A DNA stretch of 64,000 nucleotides from Marmoricola sp. Leaf446 (GCF_001424755.1 NZ_LMRF01000001.1:145294-209293), one strand, 5' to 3'; positions 40,305 to 49,446 are shown, counted from the first letter of the stretch. The notes: generated by a model not told the origin, from the letters alone. Numbers and translations are program-made.

Positions 40305-42245
40305 ATGGCCGAAGCCTCCCTCTCCGTCGACGTCCCCGCCCTGACCTCCCTGCTGGACGGTCGCTACGCCGAGGTCCGCAACCTCGTGCGCAAGAACCTC
40401 GCGGAGTACGCCGACGTCATCCAGGACCAGGTCGAGATGACCGACACCGACTTCCGCGAGCGCGTCCGGGAGGTCATCAAGCACATGGCCGACACCGGCG
40501 CGACCGGGCTCGGCTTCCCCACGGAGTACGGCGGCGGCGGTGACGTCGGCGCCTCCATCGCAGCCTTCGAGACCCTGGCCTTCGGCGACCTCTCGGTGCT
40601 GGTCAAGGCGGGGGTGCAGTTCGGGCTCTTCGGCGGCGCGGTGCTCCAGCTCGGCACGAAGCGGCACCACGACGCCTACCTGCGCGACCTGATCAACGCC
40701 GACCTGCTCGGCTGCTTCGCGATGACCGAGTCGGGCCACGGGTCCAACGTGCAGCACCTCGGCACCGTCGCGACGTACGACGTGGCCACCCGTGAGTTCG
40801 TCATCACCACCACCACCGAGTCGGCGCGCAAGGACTACATCGGCAACGCCGCCGCCCACGCCTCCCACGCCGCGGTGTTCGCGGTGCTCGAGATCGGCGG
40901 CGAGTCGCAGGGCGTGCACGCCTTCGTGGTGCCGATCCGCGGCGAGGACGGCGAGGCGCTGCCCGGCGTGCGGATCGGCGACGACGGCCCCAAGATGGGC
41001 CTCGGCGGCGTCGACAACGGCCGGCTGTGGTTCGACGAGGTCCGGGTGCCGCGTGAGAACCTGCTGAACCGGTACGCCGACGTCAGCGAGGCCGGCGTCT
41101 ACAGCTCCGACATCGACAACCCCGACCGCCGCTTCTTCACCATGCTCGGCACCCTGGTCCAGGGCCGGGTGAGCGTCGGCGGCGCGGGCATCTCGGCCAG
41201 CAAGGTGGCCATCACGATCGCGGTGAAGTACGCGCTCAAGCGCCGCCAGTTCGGCGCCCCCGGCACCGACGAGGAGGAGCTGCTCCTCGACTACGGCCTG
41301 CACCAGCGCCGGCTGCTGCCGCGGCTGGCGAAGAGCTACGCCCTGCACTTCGCGCAGGAGGTGCTGGTCGAGCAGCTGCACACCGCGAGCAACGACCCCG
41401 ACTACCCCGAGCGCGACCGCCGGGCGCTGGAGTCCCGCGCCGCCGGCACCAAGGCCCTCGGCACCTGGCACGCCACCGACACCATCCAGGAGGGCCGCGA
41501 GGCCTGCGGCGGCGCCGGCTACCTGGCCGTCAACCGGTTCGCGGCGCTCAAGGCCGACACCGACGTCTTCACCACCTTCGAGGGCGACAACCACGTGCTG
41601 CTCCAGCTCGTGGCCAAGGGCCTGCTGACCGACTACAGCACCAACTTCGAGGAGCTCGACCAGTTTGGGGTGGCGCGGTTCGTGGCCGACCTCGCGGTCG
41701 AGACCGTGATCGAGCGGACCGCGGTGCACAAGATCCTGGAGCGGCTGCGCGACGTGCTGCCGTCGTCCGACGACGGCCAGGACGAGTCGACCCTGCTCGA
41801 CGCCGACTACCAGCTCGCGATGCTGCGCTGGCGCGAGGAGCACGTGCTCTCCGGCGTCGCCCGTCGCCTCAAGCGCGGCATCGACGGAGGCACCGACCCG
41901 GTGCAGGTCTTCAGCCAGGTCCAGGACCACGTCATCCACGCCGCCCGCTCCCACATGGAGCGGCTGGTGCTCGAGGCGTTCACCGAGAAGCTCGAGGCCC
42001 ACCCGGACGACCCCAACGCCGAGACGCTGGCCGCGGTGCGCGACCTGTTCGGGCTCAGCACCATCGAGGCCGACCGCGCCTGGTGGATGGAGCACGGCCG
42101 GCTCTCCAGCGCCCGCAGCAAGTCGATCACCCGCGAGGTCAACCTGCTGTGCCGCCGGCTGCGACCGGTCGCCGACGACCTGGTCGACGGGTTCGGCGTA
42201 CCCGTGGAGATGATCCGGGCGGAGATGCTCGAGCAGGGCTACTGA
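40305..42245 (+). CDS. Acyl-CoA oxidase/dehydrogenase-family enzyme
   Basis: A 646-residue enzyme of acyl-CoA oxidase length, longer than the 380-400 of ordinary acyl-CoA dehydrogenases. GFPTEYGGGGDVGASIAAFE, CFAMTESGHGSNVQ and KMGLGGVDNGRLWFDEVRVP are FAD-domain segments. FTTFEGDNHVLLQLVAKGLL carries the Glu expected as catalytic base. The C-terminal helical domain is complete. It probably oxidises long-chain or branched acyl-CoA. GGGAGGC precedes the ATG. Whether it uses oxygen or an electron-transfer protein cannot be told. Confidence 0.88.
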   Translation: MAEASLSVDVPALTSLLDGRYAEVRNLVRKNLAEYADVIQDQVEMTDTDFRERVREVIKHMADTGATGLGFPTEYGGGGDVGASIAAFETLAFGDLSVLVKAGVQFGLFGGAVLQLGTKRHHDAYLRDLINADLLGCFAMTESGHGSNVQHLGTVATYDVATREFVITTTTESARKDYIGNAAAHASHAAVFAVLEIGGESQGVHAFVVPIRGEDGEALPGVRIGDDGPKMGLGGVDNGRLWFDEVRVPRENLLNRYADVSEAGVYSSDIDNPDRRFFTMLGTLVQGRVSVGGAGISASKVAITIAVKYALKRRQFGAPGTDEEELLLDYGLHQRRLLPRLAKSYALHFAQEVLVEQLHTASNDPDYPERDRRALESRAAGTKALGTWHATDTIQEGREACGGAGYLAVNRFAALKADTDVFTTFEGDNHVLLQLVAKGLLTDYSTNFEELDQFGVARFVADLAVETVIERTAVHKILERLRDVLPSSDDGQDESTLLDADYQLAMLRWREEHVLSGVARRLKRGIDGGTDPVQVFSQVQDHVIHAARSHMERLVLEAFTEKLEAHPDDPNAETLAAVRDLFGLSTIEADRAWWMEHGRLSSARSKSITREVNLLCRRLRPVADDLVDGFGVPVEMIRAEMLEQGY

Positions 42246-42940
42246 TGTCGGCCCTGCGCCGCCTCGCGGGCCAGGTGCCCGGCGTCGGGGGCTGGGACGA
42301 GGACCCGCTGTGGGGCTCGGTCTACGACTGGAGCGTCGAGCACCCCGTCGCGGGCGGCGCGCTGTGGCGGCTCGGCATCGGCAGCGACCTGCGACTGCTG
42401 TACGCCGCGGCCGGCGAGACCGGTCGGCTCCCCGCCGGGTCGGTCGTCCTCGACGTGCCCAGCGGCGGCGGGGTGGCGCTGCGCGGGCTGCGGCCCGGCC
42501 AGGGCGTGCGCTACGTCGCGGTCGACATCTCGCAGCGGATGCTCGACCGCACCACCGCGGCCGCGCGACGGCTCGGGGTGGAGGACCAGCTGGAGACGGT
42601 GCTCGCCGACGTCGTCGACCTGCCGTTCGCGGACGGCTCCGTCGACCACGTCGTCAGCCTGACCGGGCTGCACTGCTTCCCCGACCCCCGCGGCGCGGTG
42701 CGCGAGCTGGCGCGGGTGCTGCGTCCCGGCGGCGTGCTCACCGGGAGCGCGCTGCTCAACGACTCCGGGCTCCGCTTCGAGGGCGTACGCCGCGGCGGGC
42801 GCCTGGCGGGCCTGCTCGGCCCGGGCGCCACCCGGACCGACGTACGCCGCTGGCTCGCCGCCGACGGGTTCGAGCAGGTCACCGTGCGGCTCTCCGGCGC
42901 CATCGGCTACTTCCGGGGCGTGCGGACGGGCGGGGCCTGA
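42245..42940 (+). CDS. Class I SAM-dependent methyltransferase
   Basis: A 231-residue methyltransferase of the UbiE/Methyltransf_11 type. Motif I is VVLDVPSGGGVALRGL, with VAVDISQRML as the acidic end of strand 2, LADVVDLPFADGSVDHVVSL as the middle motif and ELARVLRPGGVLTGS after it. ATG 42245 overlaps the oxidase TGA by one base, so they are co-transcribed. Substrate unknown. Confidence 0.85.
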   Translation: MSALRRLAGQVPGVGGWDEDPLWGSVYDWSVEHPVAGGALWRLGIGSDLRLLYAAAGETGRLPAGSVVLDVPSGGGVALRGLRPGQGVRYVAVDISQRMLDRTTAAARRLGVEDQLETVLADVVDLPFADGSVDHVVSLTGLHCFPDPRGAVRELARVLRPGGVLTGSALLNDSGLRFEGVRRGGRLAGLLGPGATRTDVRRWLAADGFEQVTVRLSGAIGYFRGVRTGGA

Positions 42941-42952
42941 GGCCCCGAGCCG

Positions 42953-43495
42953 TCAGTTGTCGGTGTCGCGGCCCGCGGAGGGAGTGCCGTCGCCCTTGAC
43001 GCCGGACTCGTGCGGGTCCTCCTTGAACCGCTCGAACGAGGCGTTGACCTCGGCCTCGGCCTCGCGGCGCCCGGTCCACTCGGCGCCCTCGACGGACTTG
43101 CCGGGCTCGAGGTCCTTGTAGACCTCGAAGAAGTGCTGGATCTCGAGCCGGTCGAACTTCGAGACGTGGTTGATGTCGCGCAGGTGCTCCAGGCGCGGGT
43201 CGGTCGCCGGGACGCAGAGGACCTTGTCGTCGCCGCCGGCCTCGTCGGTCATCCGGAACATGCCGATCGCGCGGCACTTGATGAGGCAGCCGGGGAAGGT
43301 GGGCTCCTGGAGGATCACCAGCGCGTCCAGCGGGTCGCCGTCCAGGCCGAGGGTGTTCTCGATGTAGCCGTAGTCGGCGGGATACTGCGTGGAGGTGAAC
43401 AGCGTCCGGTCCAGTCGGATGCGACCGCTCTCGTGGTCCACCTCGTACTTGTTGCGCTGTCCCTTGGGGATCTCCACGAGCACGTCGAACTCCAC
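42953..43495 (-). CDS. ppa: Inorganic pyrophosphatase
   Basis: A 180-residue family I soluble pyrophosphatase, which hydrolyses PPi and drives biosynthetic reactions. The signature DGDPLDALV is intact, and [14 protein letters not shown] and [11 protein letters not shown] supply other active-site residues. The C-terminal 15 residues (after [12 protein letters not shown]) are a polar tail. GTG 43495 has GAAGGAA upstream. It is divergent from dacB. Confidence 0.97.
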   Translation of the reverse strand: MEFDVLVEIPKGQRNKYEVDHESGRIRLDRTLFTSTQYPADYGYIENTLGLDGDPLDALVILQEPTFPGCLIKCRAIGMFRMTDEAGGDDKVLCVPATDPRLEHLRDINHVSKFDRLEIQHFFEVYKDLEPGKSVEGAEWTGRREAEAEVNASFERFKEDPHESGVKGDGTPSAGRDTDN

Positions 43496-43597
43496 GGCAC
43501 TTCCTTCTCTGCTGGCCCACGACGCGCCCTGGGCGGACGCGCCGGGCTAGTGTCGCGCACATCCTGCCGGTCCGCACATCGAGGAGGCACCCCGCCC

Positions 43598-45064
43598 ATG
43601 GGGCGTGAGCGACGCCACAGCCACCCGGTGCTGCGCCACCTCGCCGAGCTGACCGTGCTCGTGCTGCTGGCCGCCGCGGTGGCCAGCTACCGCTACGACC
43701 TCGGCGAGCGGTGGTTCGGCTGGGGTCCCGTCGACCCGGCGACCGAGCCGGCCGCGGTGCTGCCGCCGGAGGGCCTGCGGCTGCCGGCCTCGCGCGTGGC
43801 CCCCCGCGTGGCCGTGCCGGGACCGCACGTCGACGTCGACCCGGCCAAGGTCTCGGCGGTGGTCGCGCCGCTGCTCCAGCGCCGTGTCCTCGGCCCCCAC
43901 TACGCGGTGCTGGTCACCGACCTCGGGACCGGCGAGGAGGTCTACCGCGCCGGCGCCCGCAGCGTGGTGCCCGCCTCCACGACCAAGCTGCTCACCTCGG
44001 TGGCGGCCCTGGAGTCCCTCGGCGGCACCAGCCGCTTCACCACCTCCACCCGCTGGCAGCCGCAGGCCGGCCGGCTGGTGCTGGTCGGCGGCGGCGACCC
44101 GTTGCTGGCCTCGGGCCCCAGCGAGGACGACGACACCTACCCCCGCCGGGCCGACCTGCAGACGCTGGCGAAGCGGTCCGCGGAGGCGCTGCGCGCCGAG
44201 GGCGTACGCCGGGTGCGGCTCGGCTTCGACGACAGCCTGTTCACCGGGCCGCGCGTCAACCCCACCTGGGAGCCCGGCTACCTCGACGACATCACCTCCC
44301 CGATCAGCGCGCTGTGGGTCGACCACGCCGAGGACCCCGACGGCTTCGGCTTCGTCGCCGACCCGGCCGCCGACGCCGCGCGGGTCTTCGCCGCGGCGCT
44401 GCGCCAGGCCGGCGTCCAGGTGCGCGGCCCGGTCGCGCGCACGCCCGCCGTCGCCGACGCGACCACGACCGACCCGCCGCCCACGCTGGCCTCGGTCCGC
44501 AGTGCCACCGTCGGCGAGATCGTCGAGCGCCTCCTGGCCGTCAGCGACAACCAGGCCGCCGACGTGCTCGCCCACCACGTCGGGCTGGCCGAGTCGGGGC
44601 AGGGCTCGTTCGTGGGCGGTGCGGCCGGCGTCCTCGGGGTCGTCCAGCGCCTCGGCGTACCCGTGGACGGGGACCGGTTGTTCGACGGCAGCGGCCTCTC
44701 CCGGGACAACCGGCTCAGCCCGGACACCCTCGTCGGCGTGCTGCGCCTGGTCGAGGAGCAGGACCGGCCCGAGCTGCGGCAGGTGCTGACCGGGCTGCCG
44801 GTGGCGGGCTTCACCGGGTCGCTGGCGCTCCGCTTCGACGAGGGTCCGCAGGCCGCGCGGGGCCGGGTGCGGGCCAAGACCGGGACGCTGACCGGGGTGC
44901 ACGGCCTGGCCGGGGTCGCCGACGACCCCAGCGGCGGCCGGATGGCCTTCGTCGTGGTGACCGACCGCGCGCCGGCGGACGGCGAGCTCGACGCCCGGGT
45001 GCGCGTGGACCGGATCGCGGCCGCCCTGGGGGCGTGCAGGTGCGGCGTAGGGTCGCCGTCATGA
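43598..45064 (+). CDS. dacB: D-alanyl-D-alanine carboxypeptidase/endopeptidase (PBP4 type)
   Basis: A 488-residue low-molecular-mass penicillin-binding protein, anchored by an N-terminal hydrophobic segment (LTVLVLLAAAVASY). Catalytic motifs are SxxK in PASTTKLLTS, SDN in AVSDNQAADVLA, and KTG in RAKTGTLTGVHG. The inserted domain between SxxK and SDN is present (GGGDPLL and WEPGYLDDITSPISAL). GAGGAGG precedes the ATG. It heads the run dacB, DUF2342, tilS seen in many actinobacteria. Confidence 0.94.
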   Translation: MGRERRHSHPVLRHLAELTVLVLLAAAVASYRYDLGERWFGWGPVDPATEPAAVLPPEGLRLPASRVAPRVAVPGPHVDVDPAKVSAVVAPLLQRRVLGPHYAVLVTDLGTGEEVYRAGARSVVPASTTKLLTSVAALESLGGTSRFTTSTRWQPQAGRLVLVGGGDPLLASGPSEDDDTYPRRADLQTLAKRSAEALRAEGVRRVRLGFDDSLFTGPRVNPTWEPGYLDDITSPISALWVDHAEDPDGFGFVADPAADAARVFAAALRQAGVQVRGPVARTPAVADATTTDPPPTLASVRSATVGEIVERLLAVSDNQAADVLAHHVGLAESGQGSFVGGAAGVLGVVQRLGVPVDGDRLFDGSGLSRDNRLSPDTLVGVLRLVEEQDRPELRQVLTGLPVAGFTGSLALRFDEGPQAARGRVRAKTGTLTGVHGLAGVADDPSGGRMAFVVVTDRAPADGELDARVRVDRIAAALGACRCGVGSPS

Positions 45065-46125
45065 GCGAGGGAGCGGCAGGCAGCGCCCGGATGGTCGACT
45101 GGGACCTGGCGGTGCGGGTCGGCTCCCGCCTCGTCGGCGAGGGGCCCCGGGTGTCGCGGCGCGAGGCCGCGGACGCGGTGGCCGAGCTGCGGGCCGGCGC
45201 CGACCGCTCGACGCAGCTGGTCCGCGACTACACCGGCCTGGTCGCCACCGAGCGCTCCGCGCCGGTGCTCGTCGTCGACCGGCCGGGCTGGATCCAGGCC
45301 AACGCCGACGGCTTCGCCACCATCATGGGTCCGCTGCTCGACAGGCTGACCGAGAAGAAGGGCCCGCCGGGCGGCCTCACCCAGGCCATCGGCTCGCGGG
45401 TCACCGGCGTCGAGGTCGGCACCATGCTGGGCTTCCTCGGGTCCAAGGTGCTCGGCCAGTTCGACCCGTTCCACGACCAGCCCGGCGAGCAGGGGCGGCT
45501 GCTGCTCGTCGCGCCCAACATCGTCCACGTCGAGCGCGAGCTGGGCGCCGACCCGCACGACTTCCGGCTCTGGGTGTGCCTGCACGAGGAGACCCACCGG
45601 GTGCAGTTCACGGCCGTGCCGTGGATGACCGAGCACCTCCGGTCACTGATGGGCGAGATCCTCTCCTCGGTGCAGACCGACCCGGCCGAGCTCGTGGGCG
45701 ACCTGGTCCGCAAGCTCGGCGACGTGCGCGGCGGCCGCTCCGACGGGAGCCTGCTCGACCTGTTCGCCAGCCCCGAGCAGAAGGCCGTGATCGACCGGGT
45801 GACCGGCGTGATGAGCCTGCTCGAGGGCCACGCCGACGTCGTGATGGACGGGGTCGGGCCCGAGGTGATCCCCTCGGTCGCGCAGATCCGCCGCAAGTTC
45901 ACCGAGCGCCGCAAGGGCGTCGGTGCGCTCGACCGGCTGCTGCGCCGGCTGCTCGGCCTCGACCAGAAGATGGCGCAGTACCGCGACGGCGCGGTCTTCG
46001 TCCGGGCCGCCGTCGACAAGGTCGGCATGGACGGCTTCAACGCCGTCTGGGCCGGGCCGGACAACCTGCCCAGCAAGGCCGAGATCCTCGACCCCGCGCT
46101 GTGGGTCGCCCGCGTCCACGGCTAG
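45061..46125 (+). CDS. DUF2342 zinc-dependent metalloprotease-like protein
   Basis: A 354-residue protein with the HExxH-type motif LHEETHRVQF and a later LLEGHADVVMDGVG, which may supply the third ligand. It belongs to the family annotated as zinc-dependent metalloprotease or F420-biosynthesis-associated protein (DUF2342). The protease activity is predicted, not shown. ATG 45061 overlaps dacB by four bases, and TAGGGT seven bases upstream may give an added leaderless transcript. Confidence 0.88.
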   Translation: MSEGAAGSARMVDWDLAVRVGSRLVGEGPRVSRREAADAVAELRAGADRSTQLVRDYTGLVATERSAPVLVVDRPGWIQANADGFATIMGPLLDRLTEKKGPPGGLTQAIGSRVTGVEVGTMLGFLGSKVLGQFDPFHDQPGEQGRLLLVAPNIVHVERELGADPHDFRLWVCLHEETHRVQFTAVPWMTEHLRSLMGEILSSVQTDPAELVGDLVRKLGDVRGGRSDGSLLDLFASPEQKAVIDRVTGVMSLLEGHADVVMDGVGPEVIPSVAQIRRKFTERRKGVGALDRLLRRLLGLDQKMAQYRDGAVFVRAAVDKVGMDGFNAVWAGPDNLPSKAEILDPALWVARVHG

Positions 46126-46134
46126 TCCGACCGC

Positions 46135-47115
46135 GTGGCTCCCCAGCACCCCGCCGTCGCCGCGGTGCGCCTCGGCGTACGCCGTGCGCTGGCCGACCTC
46201 GACCCCGGCGCCACCGTCCTGGTGGCCTGCAGCGGCGGTGCCGACTCGCTCGCCCTGGCGGCGGCCACCGTCGCCGAGGCCGCCCCCGCCTCGCTGCGCG
46301 TCGTCGGCGCGACCGTCGACCACGGCCTCCAGGACGGCTCGGCCGAGCAGGCCGCGCGCGTGGTCCAGCAACTCGCCGACCTCGGCGTCGACGAGACCGT
46401 GGGCGCGCGGGTCGCGGTGTCGGCCGACGGGTCGGGGCCCGAGGCGGCGGCCCGGGAGGCGAGGTACGCCGTGCTCGGCGAGATGGCGCGCCACTTCTCC
46501 GCCGCCGCCGTGCTGCTCGGCCACACCCTCGACGACCAGGCCGAGACCGTGCTGCTCGGCCTGGCCCGCGGCGCCGGCGCCCGCTCGCTGGCCGGCATGC
46601 GGCGCTCCTTCGAGGTCTTCCGCCGCCCGCTGCTCGACGTCACCCGCGCCCAGACCGAGACCGCCTGCGTCGTGCTCGGGCTCGAGCCGTGGTCGGACCC
46701 CCACAACGACGACGACCGCTTCACCCGGGTGCGCGTGCGCACGCGGGTGCTGCCGCTGCTGGAGGACGAGCTCGGCCCCGGCGTCGCCGCCACCCTGGCC
46801 CGCACCGCCGACCAGCTGCGCCGCGACACGGCGTACCTCGACGAGGTGACCAGCGCCGCCCTCGCCGCCGCCACCGGCCCCGACGGCCTCTCCGTGGCGG
46901 CGCTCGCCGACCTCCACGAGGCCGTCCGCCTCCGCGTCCTCCGCGCCGCGGCCCTGGCCGCCGGCGCGCTGCCCGCCGAGCTGGCGACCGTCCACCTCGA
47001 CGACCTCGACCGCCTCGTCACCGCCTGGCACGGCCAGAAGTGGGTCGACCTCCCCGGCCACCTCCGCGCCTCCCGCTCCGGCGGGGTGCTGGTGTTCGCC
47101 CGGGTGGGGGGCTGA
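46135..47115 (+). CDS. tilS: tRNA(Ile)-lysidine synthase
   Basis: A 326-residue N-type ATP pyrophosphatase that adds lysine to C34 of the CAU-anticodon isoleucine tRNA. The PP-loop is VACSGGADSLAL, and GHTLDDQAETVLLGLARGAG and RRPLLDV follow. Length fits the short actinobacterial form without the C-terminal domain. GTG 46135 lies nine bases after the preceding stop. Its TGA is embedded in a 24-bp palindrome that starts the next element. Confidence 0.95.
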   Translation: MAPQHPAVAAVRLGVRRALADLDPGATVLVACSGGADSLALAAATVAEAAPASLRVVGATVDHGLQDGSAEQAARVVQQLADLGVDETVGARVAVSADGSGPEAAAREARYAVLGEMARHFSAAAVLLGHTLDDQAETVLLGLARGAGARSLAGMRRSFEVFRRPLLDVTRAQTETACVVLGLEPWSDPHNDDDRFTRVRVRTRVLPLLEDELGPGVAATLARTADQLRRDTAYLDEVTSAALAAATGPDGLSVAALADLHEAVRLRVLRAAALAAGALPAELATVHLDDLDRLVTAWHGQKWVDLPGHLRASRSGGVLVFARVGG

Positions 47116-47175
47116 TTCCCCGGACGTCCGGGGAATCTGGTGCTCGGCAGGCGTCGCGACGCCCGCCAAGGTGAC
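47114..47175. repeat. Left inverted repeat of the AbiEi cassette
   Basis: A 24-bp palindrome (half GATTCCCCGGAC, 47114-47137) begins within the tilS stop codon. It is followed by an imperfect hairpin, CTGGTGCTCGGCAGGCGTCGC and onward to GCCCGCCAAGGTG. The whole block, about 60 bp, matches the reverse complement of 48259-48322 with only a few differences. Confidence 0.85.
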
Positions 47176-47281
47176 GAAAAGGCTGCCAAGTAGTGCATCA
47201 GTGAGTACGCCGGTGGGCGGTCGTCCACAGGTGGCGAAGTCACGGGTGCGCGATCCCGTCCGCTGTCGCAGGGTCGTGCGC

Positions 47282-48250
47282 ATGCATCCCGGACTGATCA
47301 GGGCCACCGACGACCGCGGCCTGCTGATGAGGTCGGCCGCCCTGGCTGCCGGCTGCGACGACGTCGACCTGCGCAGGGCTGTCCGAGGCGGTCAGCTGCG
47401 GCGCCTGCGGGCCGGCACCTACGTCGTGACCTCGCGATGGGAGGGACTGGGGGCGCGCGAGCAACACGTGCTGCTTGCTCGCGGCGTCGTCCTGAAGGCG
47501 GGTACCGAGGTGGTCCTGTCCCACGTCAGCGCCGTGGCCCTGCACGGCGGTCCGCTGTGGCAGCTGCCGCTGGACGACGTCCACCTGACGCGCACCGACC
47601 AGCGGGGTGGACGGCACGAGGCCGGGGTAGTGCAGCACCGGGGCGCCCTGGCCCCCGGCCACGTGGAGGAGCGGGACGGAGTCACGGTCACGTCGCCCGC
47701 CCGTACGGCGATGGACCTCGTCGGGCTGGTCGGCGTCGAGCGGTCGCTGCCCGTGCTGGACGACTTCCTGCGGCGACGGCTCACGACACGCACCGAGCTG
47801 GATGCCTGCCGGCGCTGGATGGAGACGTGGCCCCACAGCCTGGTCGCGGACCTGTCGGTGCGACTGGCCGACGGTCTGCGCGAGTCGGTGGGCGAGTCGC
47901 GAACGGCGTACTGCTTCTACCTCGGCGGGGTGCCTCGCCCGCAGCTCCAGTGGCCGGTGCTCGACGAGTCCGGCGCGGTCGTCGCCCGATTGGACTTCGC
48001 CTGGCCGTGGCTCGGGGTCTGGGTCGAGTTCGACGGCAAGGAGAAGTACCTCAAGCACCGGCGGCCGGGTGAGTCCGTCGTTGATGCCGTGCTGCGGGAG
48101 AAGCGCCGCAAGGAACGCATCAGTCGTCTCACCGGGTGGCGGTGCATCCGCCTGACCTGGGCCGACCTCTTCCACCCCGAGGCGACCGCGGCGTACGTCC
48201 TGAGCGTCCTGTCCGGAGGCCCCGTGCACGCGGCCAAGCGCACCGCTTGA
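47282..48250 (+). CDS. AbiEi-type antitoxin domain fused to a PD-(D/E)XK-like (Vsr/DUF559) nuclease domain
   Basis: A 322-residue protein. The N-terminal winged-helix part has LLMRSAALAAGCDDVDLRRA and RLRAGTYVV, as in type IV AbiEi antitoxin domains. The middle is helical. The C-terminal part has D238, E249, D251 and K253 in RLDFAWPWLGVWVEFDGKEKY, then VLREKRRKERI and GWRCIRLTWADL, as in Vsr-like nuclease folds. No AbiEii toxin gene is adjacent. ATG 47282 follows CAGGGT by seven bases; earlier starts lack homology. The gene lies between two inverted palindromic repeats. Confidence 0.75.
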   Translation: MHPGLIRATDDRGLLMRSAALAAGCDDVDLRRAVRGGQLRRLRAGTYVVTSRWEGLGAREQHVLLARGVVLKAGTEVVLSHVSAVALHGGPLWQLPLDDVHLTRTDQRGGRHEAGVVQHRGALAPGHVEERDGVTVTSPARTAMDLVGLVGVERSLPVLDDFLRRRLTTRTELDACRRWMETWPHSLVADLSVRLADGLRESVGESRTAYCFYLGGVPRPQLQWPVLDESGAVVARLDFAWPWLGVWVEFDGKEKYLKHRRPGESVVDAVLREKRRKERISRLTGWRCIRLTWADLFHPEATAAYVLSVLSGGPVHAAKRTA

Positions 48251-48258
48251 CGTGCTTC

Positions 48259-48322
48259 TCTGGTGCTTGGCAGGTATCGCGACGCCTGCCAAGCACCAGA
48301 TTCCCCGGACGTCCGGGGAATC
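48259..48322. repeat. Right inverted repeat of the AbiEi cassette
   Basis: A perfect hairpin with 16-bp arms TCTGGTGCTTGGCAGG (48259-48274) and their complement (48285-48300) is joined to the 24-bp palindrome with half GATTCCCCGGAC (48299-48322). It is the inverted counterpart of 47114-47175. Confidence 0.88.
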
Positions 48323-48330
48323 AGCAGCCC

Positions 48331-49368
48331 TCAGACGGCCTGGGCGAGGAGGCGCAGGGTGGCCTCGCGGGTGGGGGCGGTGGTGGGGTCGGTGTCGGTG
48401 AGGGCGCCGGCGACGGGGTGGATCATCACCTCGTCGACGTCGAAGGTGTCGGCGAGCTCGCGGACCTGCTTGGCGGCGTCGGCGGGGGTGCCGACGACCC
48501 AGCGGGTCAGCATCGACTCGGCCAGGGCGCGGTGGGCGTCGGGCAGCGGGTCGGCCTCGGCCTGCTCGACGGTGCGCTGGGGGGCGAGGTTGCCTCCGGT
48601 GCGCAGCGCGACCATCGAGTGCAGGTTGGGCAGCACCAGGCGCTGGGCCTCCTCGGTCGTGTCGGCGACGACCGCGTTGACGGTGAGGAAGGTGCGCGGG
48701 CGGTCGAGCTGCTCGGAGGGGCGGAACTGCGAGCGGTAGAGGTCCAGCGCCTCGGCGGTGCCGTGGCCGGAGAAGTGGTGGGCGAAGACGTACGGCAGGC
48801 CCTTGTCGGCCGCCAGCCGCGCGGAGTAGTCCGACGACCCGAGCAGCCACACCGGGGCCACCGAGGTGGCGACGGGGGTGGCGCTCAGCGGGTGGGAGCG
48901 TCCCTGCACCTGCAGGCCGACCCCGCCGGGGCTCATCATGGCGATCACGTTGTCGACGTACGACGGGAAGCGGGCCACCGCGTCCTCCTCGACCCCACCG
49001 GCCCCGTGGCGCAGCGCCCACGAGGTGACGGGGTCCGAGCCGGGGGCCCGGCCGATGCCGAGGTCGATGCGACCGGGGAAGGCGGCCTCGAGCAGCGCGA
49101 ACTGCTCGGCCACCACCAGCGGGGCGTGGTTGGGCAGCATCACGCCGCCCGACCCGACCCGGATCCGCGACGTGGCGGCGGCCAGCATCGCGATGACGAC
49201 GGGCGGGTTCGTGGCCGCGACGGCCGGCATGTTGTGGTGCTCGGCCACCCAGTAGCGGGTGTAGCCGGCCTCGTCGGCCACCTGCGCGAGGCGGCGGGCG
49301 GCGGCGAGCGCGTCGCCGGTGGTCTGGTCGGAGCGCACGGGCACGAGGTCGAGCACGGAGAGCTGCAT
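48331..49368 (-). CDS. LLM-class (luciferase-like) flavin-dependent monooxygenase
   Basis: A 345-residue bacterial-luciferase-fold protein of the MsnO8-like group. SVLDLVPVRSDQTTGDALAAA opens it, with YWVAEHHNMPAVA, GSGGVMLPNHAPLVVAEQFA and GRIDLGIGRAPGSDP as family segments. The flavin is probably reduced FMN or F420; the substrate is unknown. Its stop lies nine bases from the right palindrome, and it is divergent from hpt. Confidence 0.85.
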   Translation of the reverse strand: MQLSVLDLVPVRSDQTTGDALAAARRLAQVADEAGYTRYWVAEHHNMPAVAATNPPVVIAMLAAATSRIRVGSGGVMLPNHAPLVVAEQFALLEAAFPGRIDLGIGRAPGSDPVTSWALRHGAGGVEEDAVARFPSYVDNVIAMMSPGGVGLQVQGRSHPLSATPVATSVAPVWLLGSSDYSARLAADKGLPYVFAHHFSGHGTAEALDLYRSQFRPSEQLDRPRTFLTVNAVVADTTEEAQRLVLPNLHSMVALRTGGNLAPQRTVEQAEADPLPDAHRALAESMLTRWVVGTPADAAKQVRELADTFDVDEVMIHPVAGALTDTDPTTAPTREATLRLLAQAV

Positions 49369-49400
49369 GTCTGGCCCAACGAACCGGCGGGGACCGGCAT

Positions 49401-49418
49401 TCCGACCGGTATGTCGGA
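49401..49418. promoter_or_regulatory. Inverted repeat between LLM gene and hpt
   Basis: TCCGAC-CGGTAT-GTCGGA is a perfect 6-6-6 inverted repeat in the 78-bp divergent region. It could be an operator for the LLM gene; no adjacent regulator gene suggests which protein binds. Confidence 0.4.
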
Positions 49419-49446
49419 CGGCGCCCGGCCGTGGGAGGGTGGCTCC

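Noticed and set aside
47114-48322. IS element or MITE interpretation of the palindrome-bounded block
   Set aside because: No transposase gene and no clear target-site duplication could be seen, so it is reported as a cassette with inverted repeats and not as a named mobile element.
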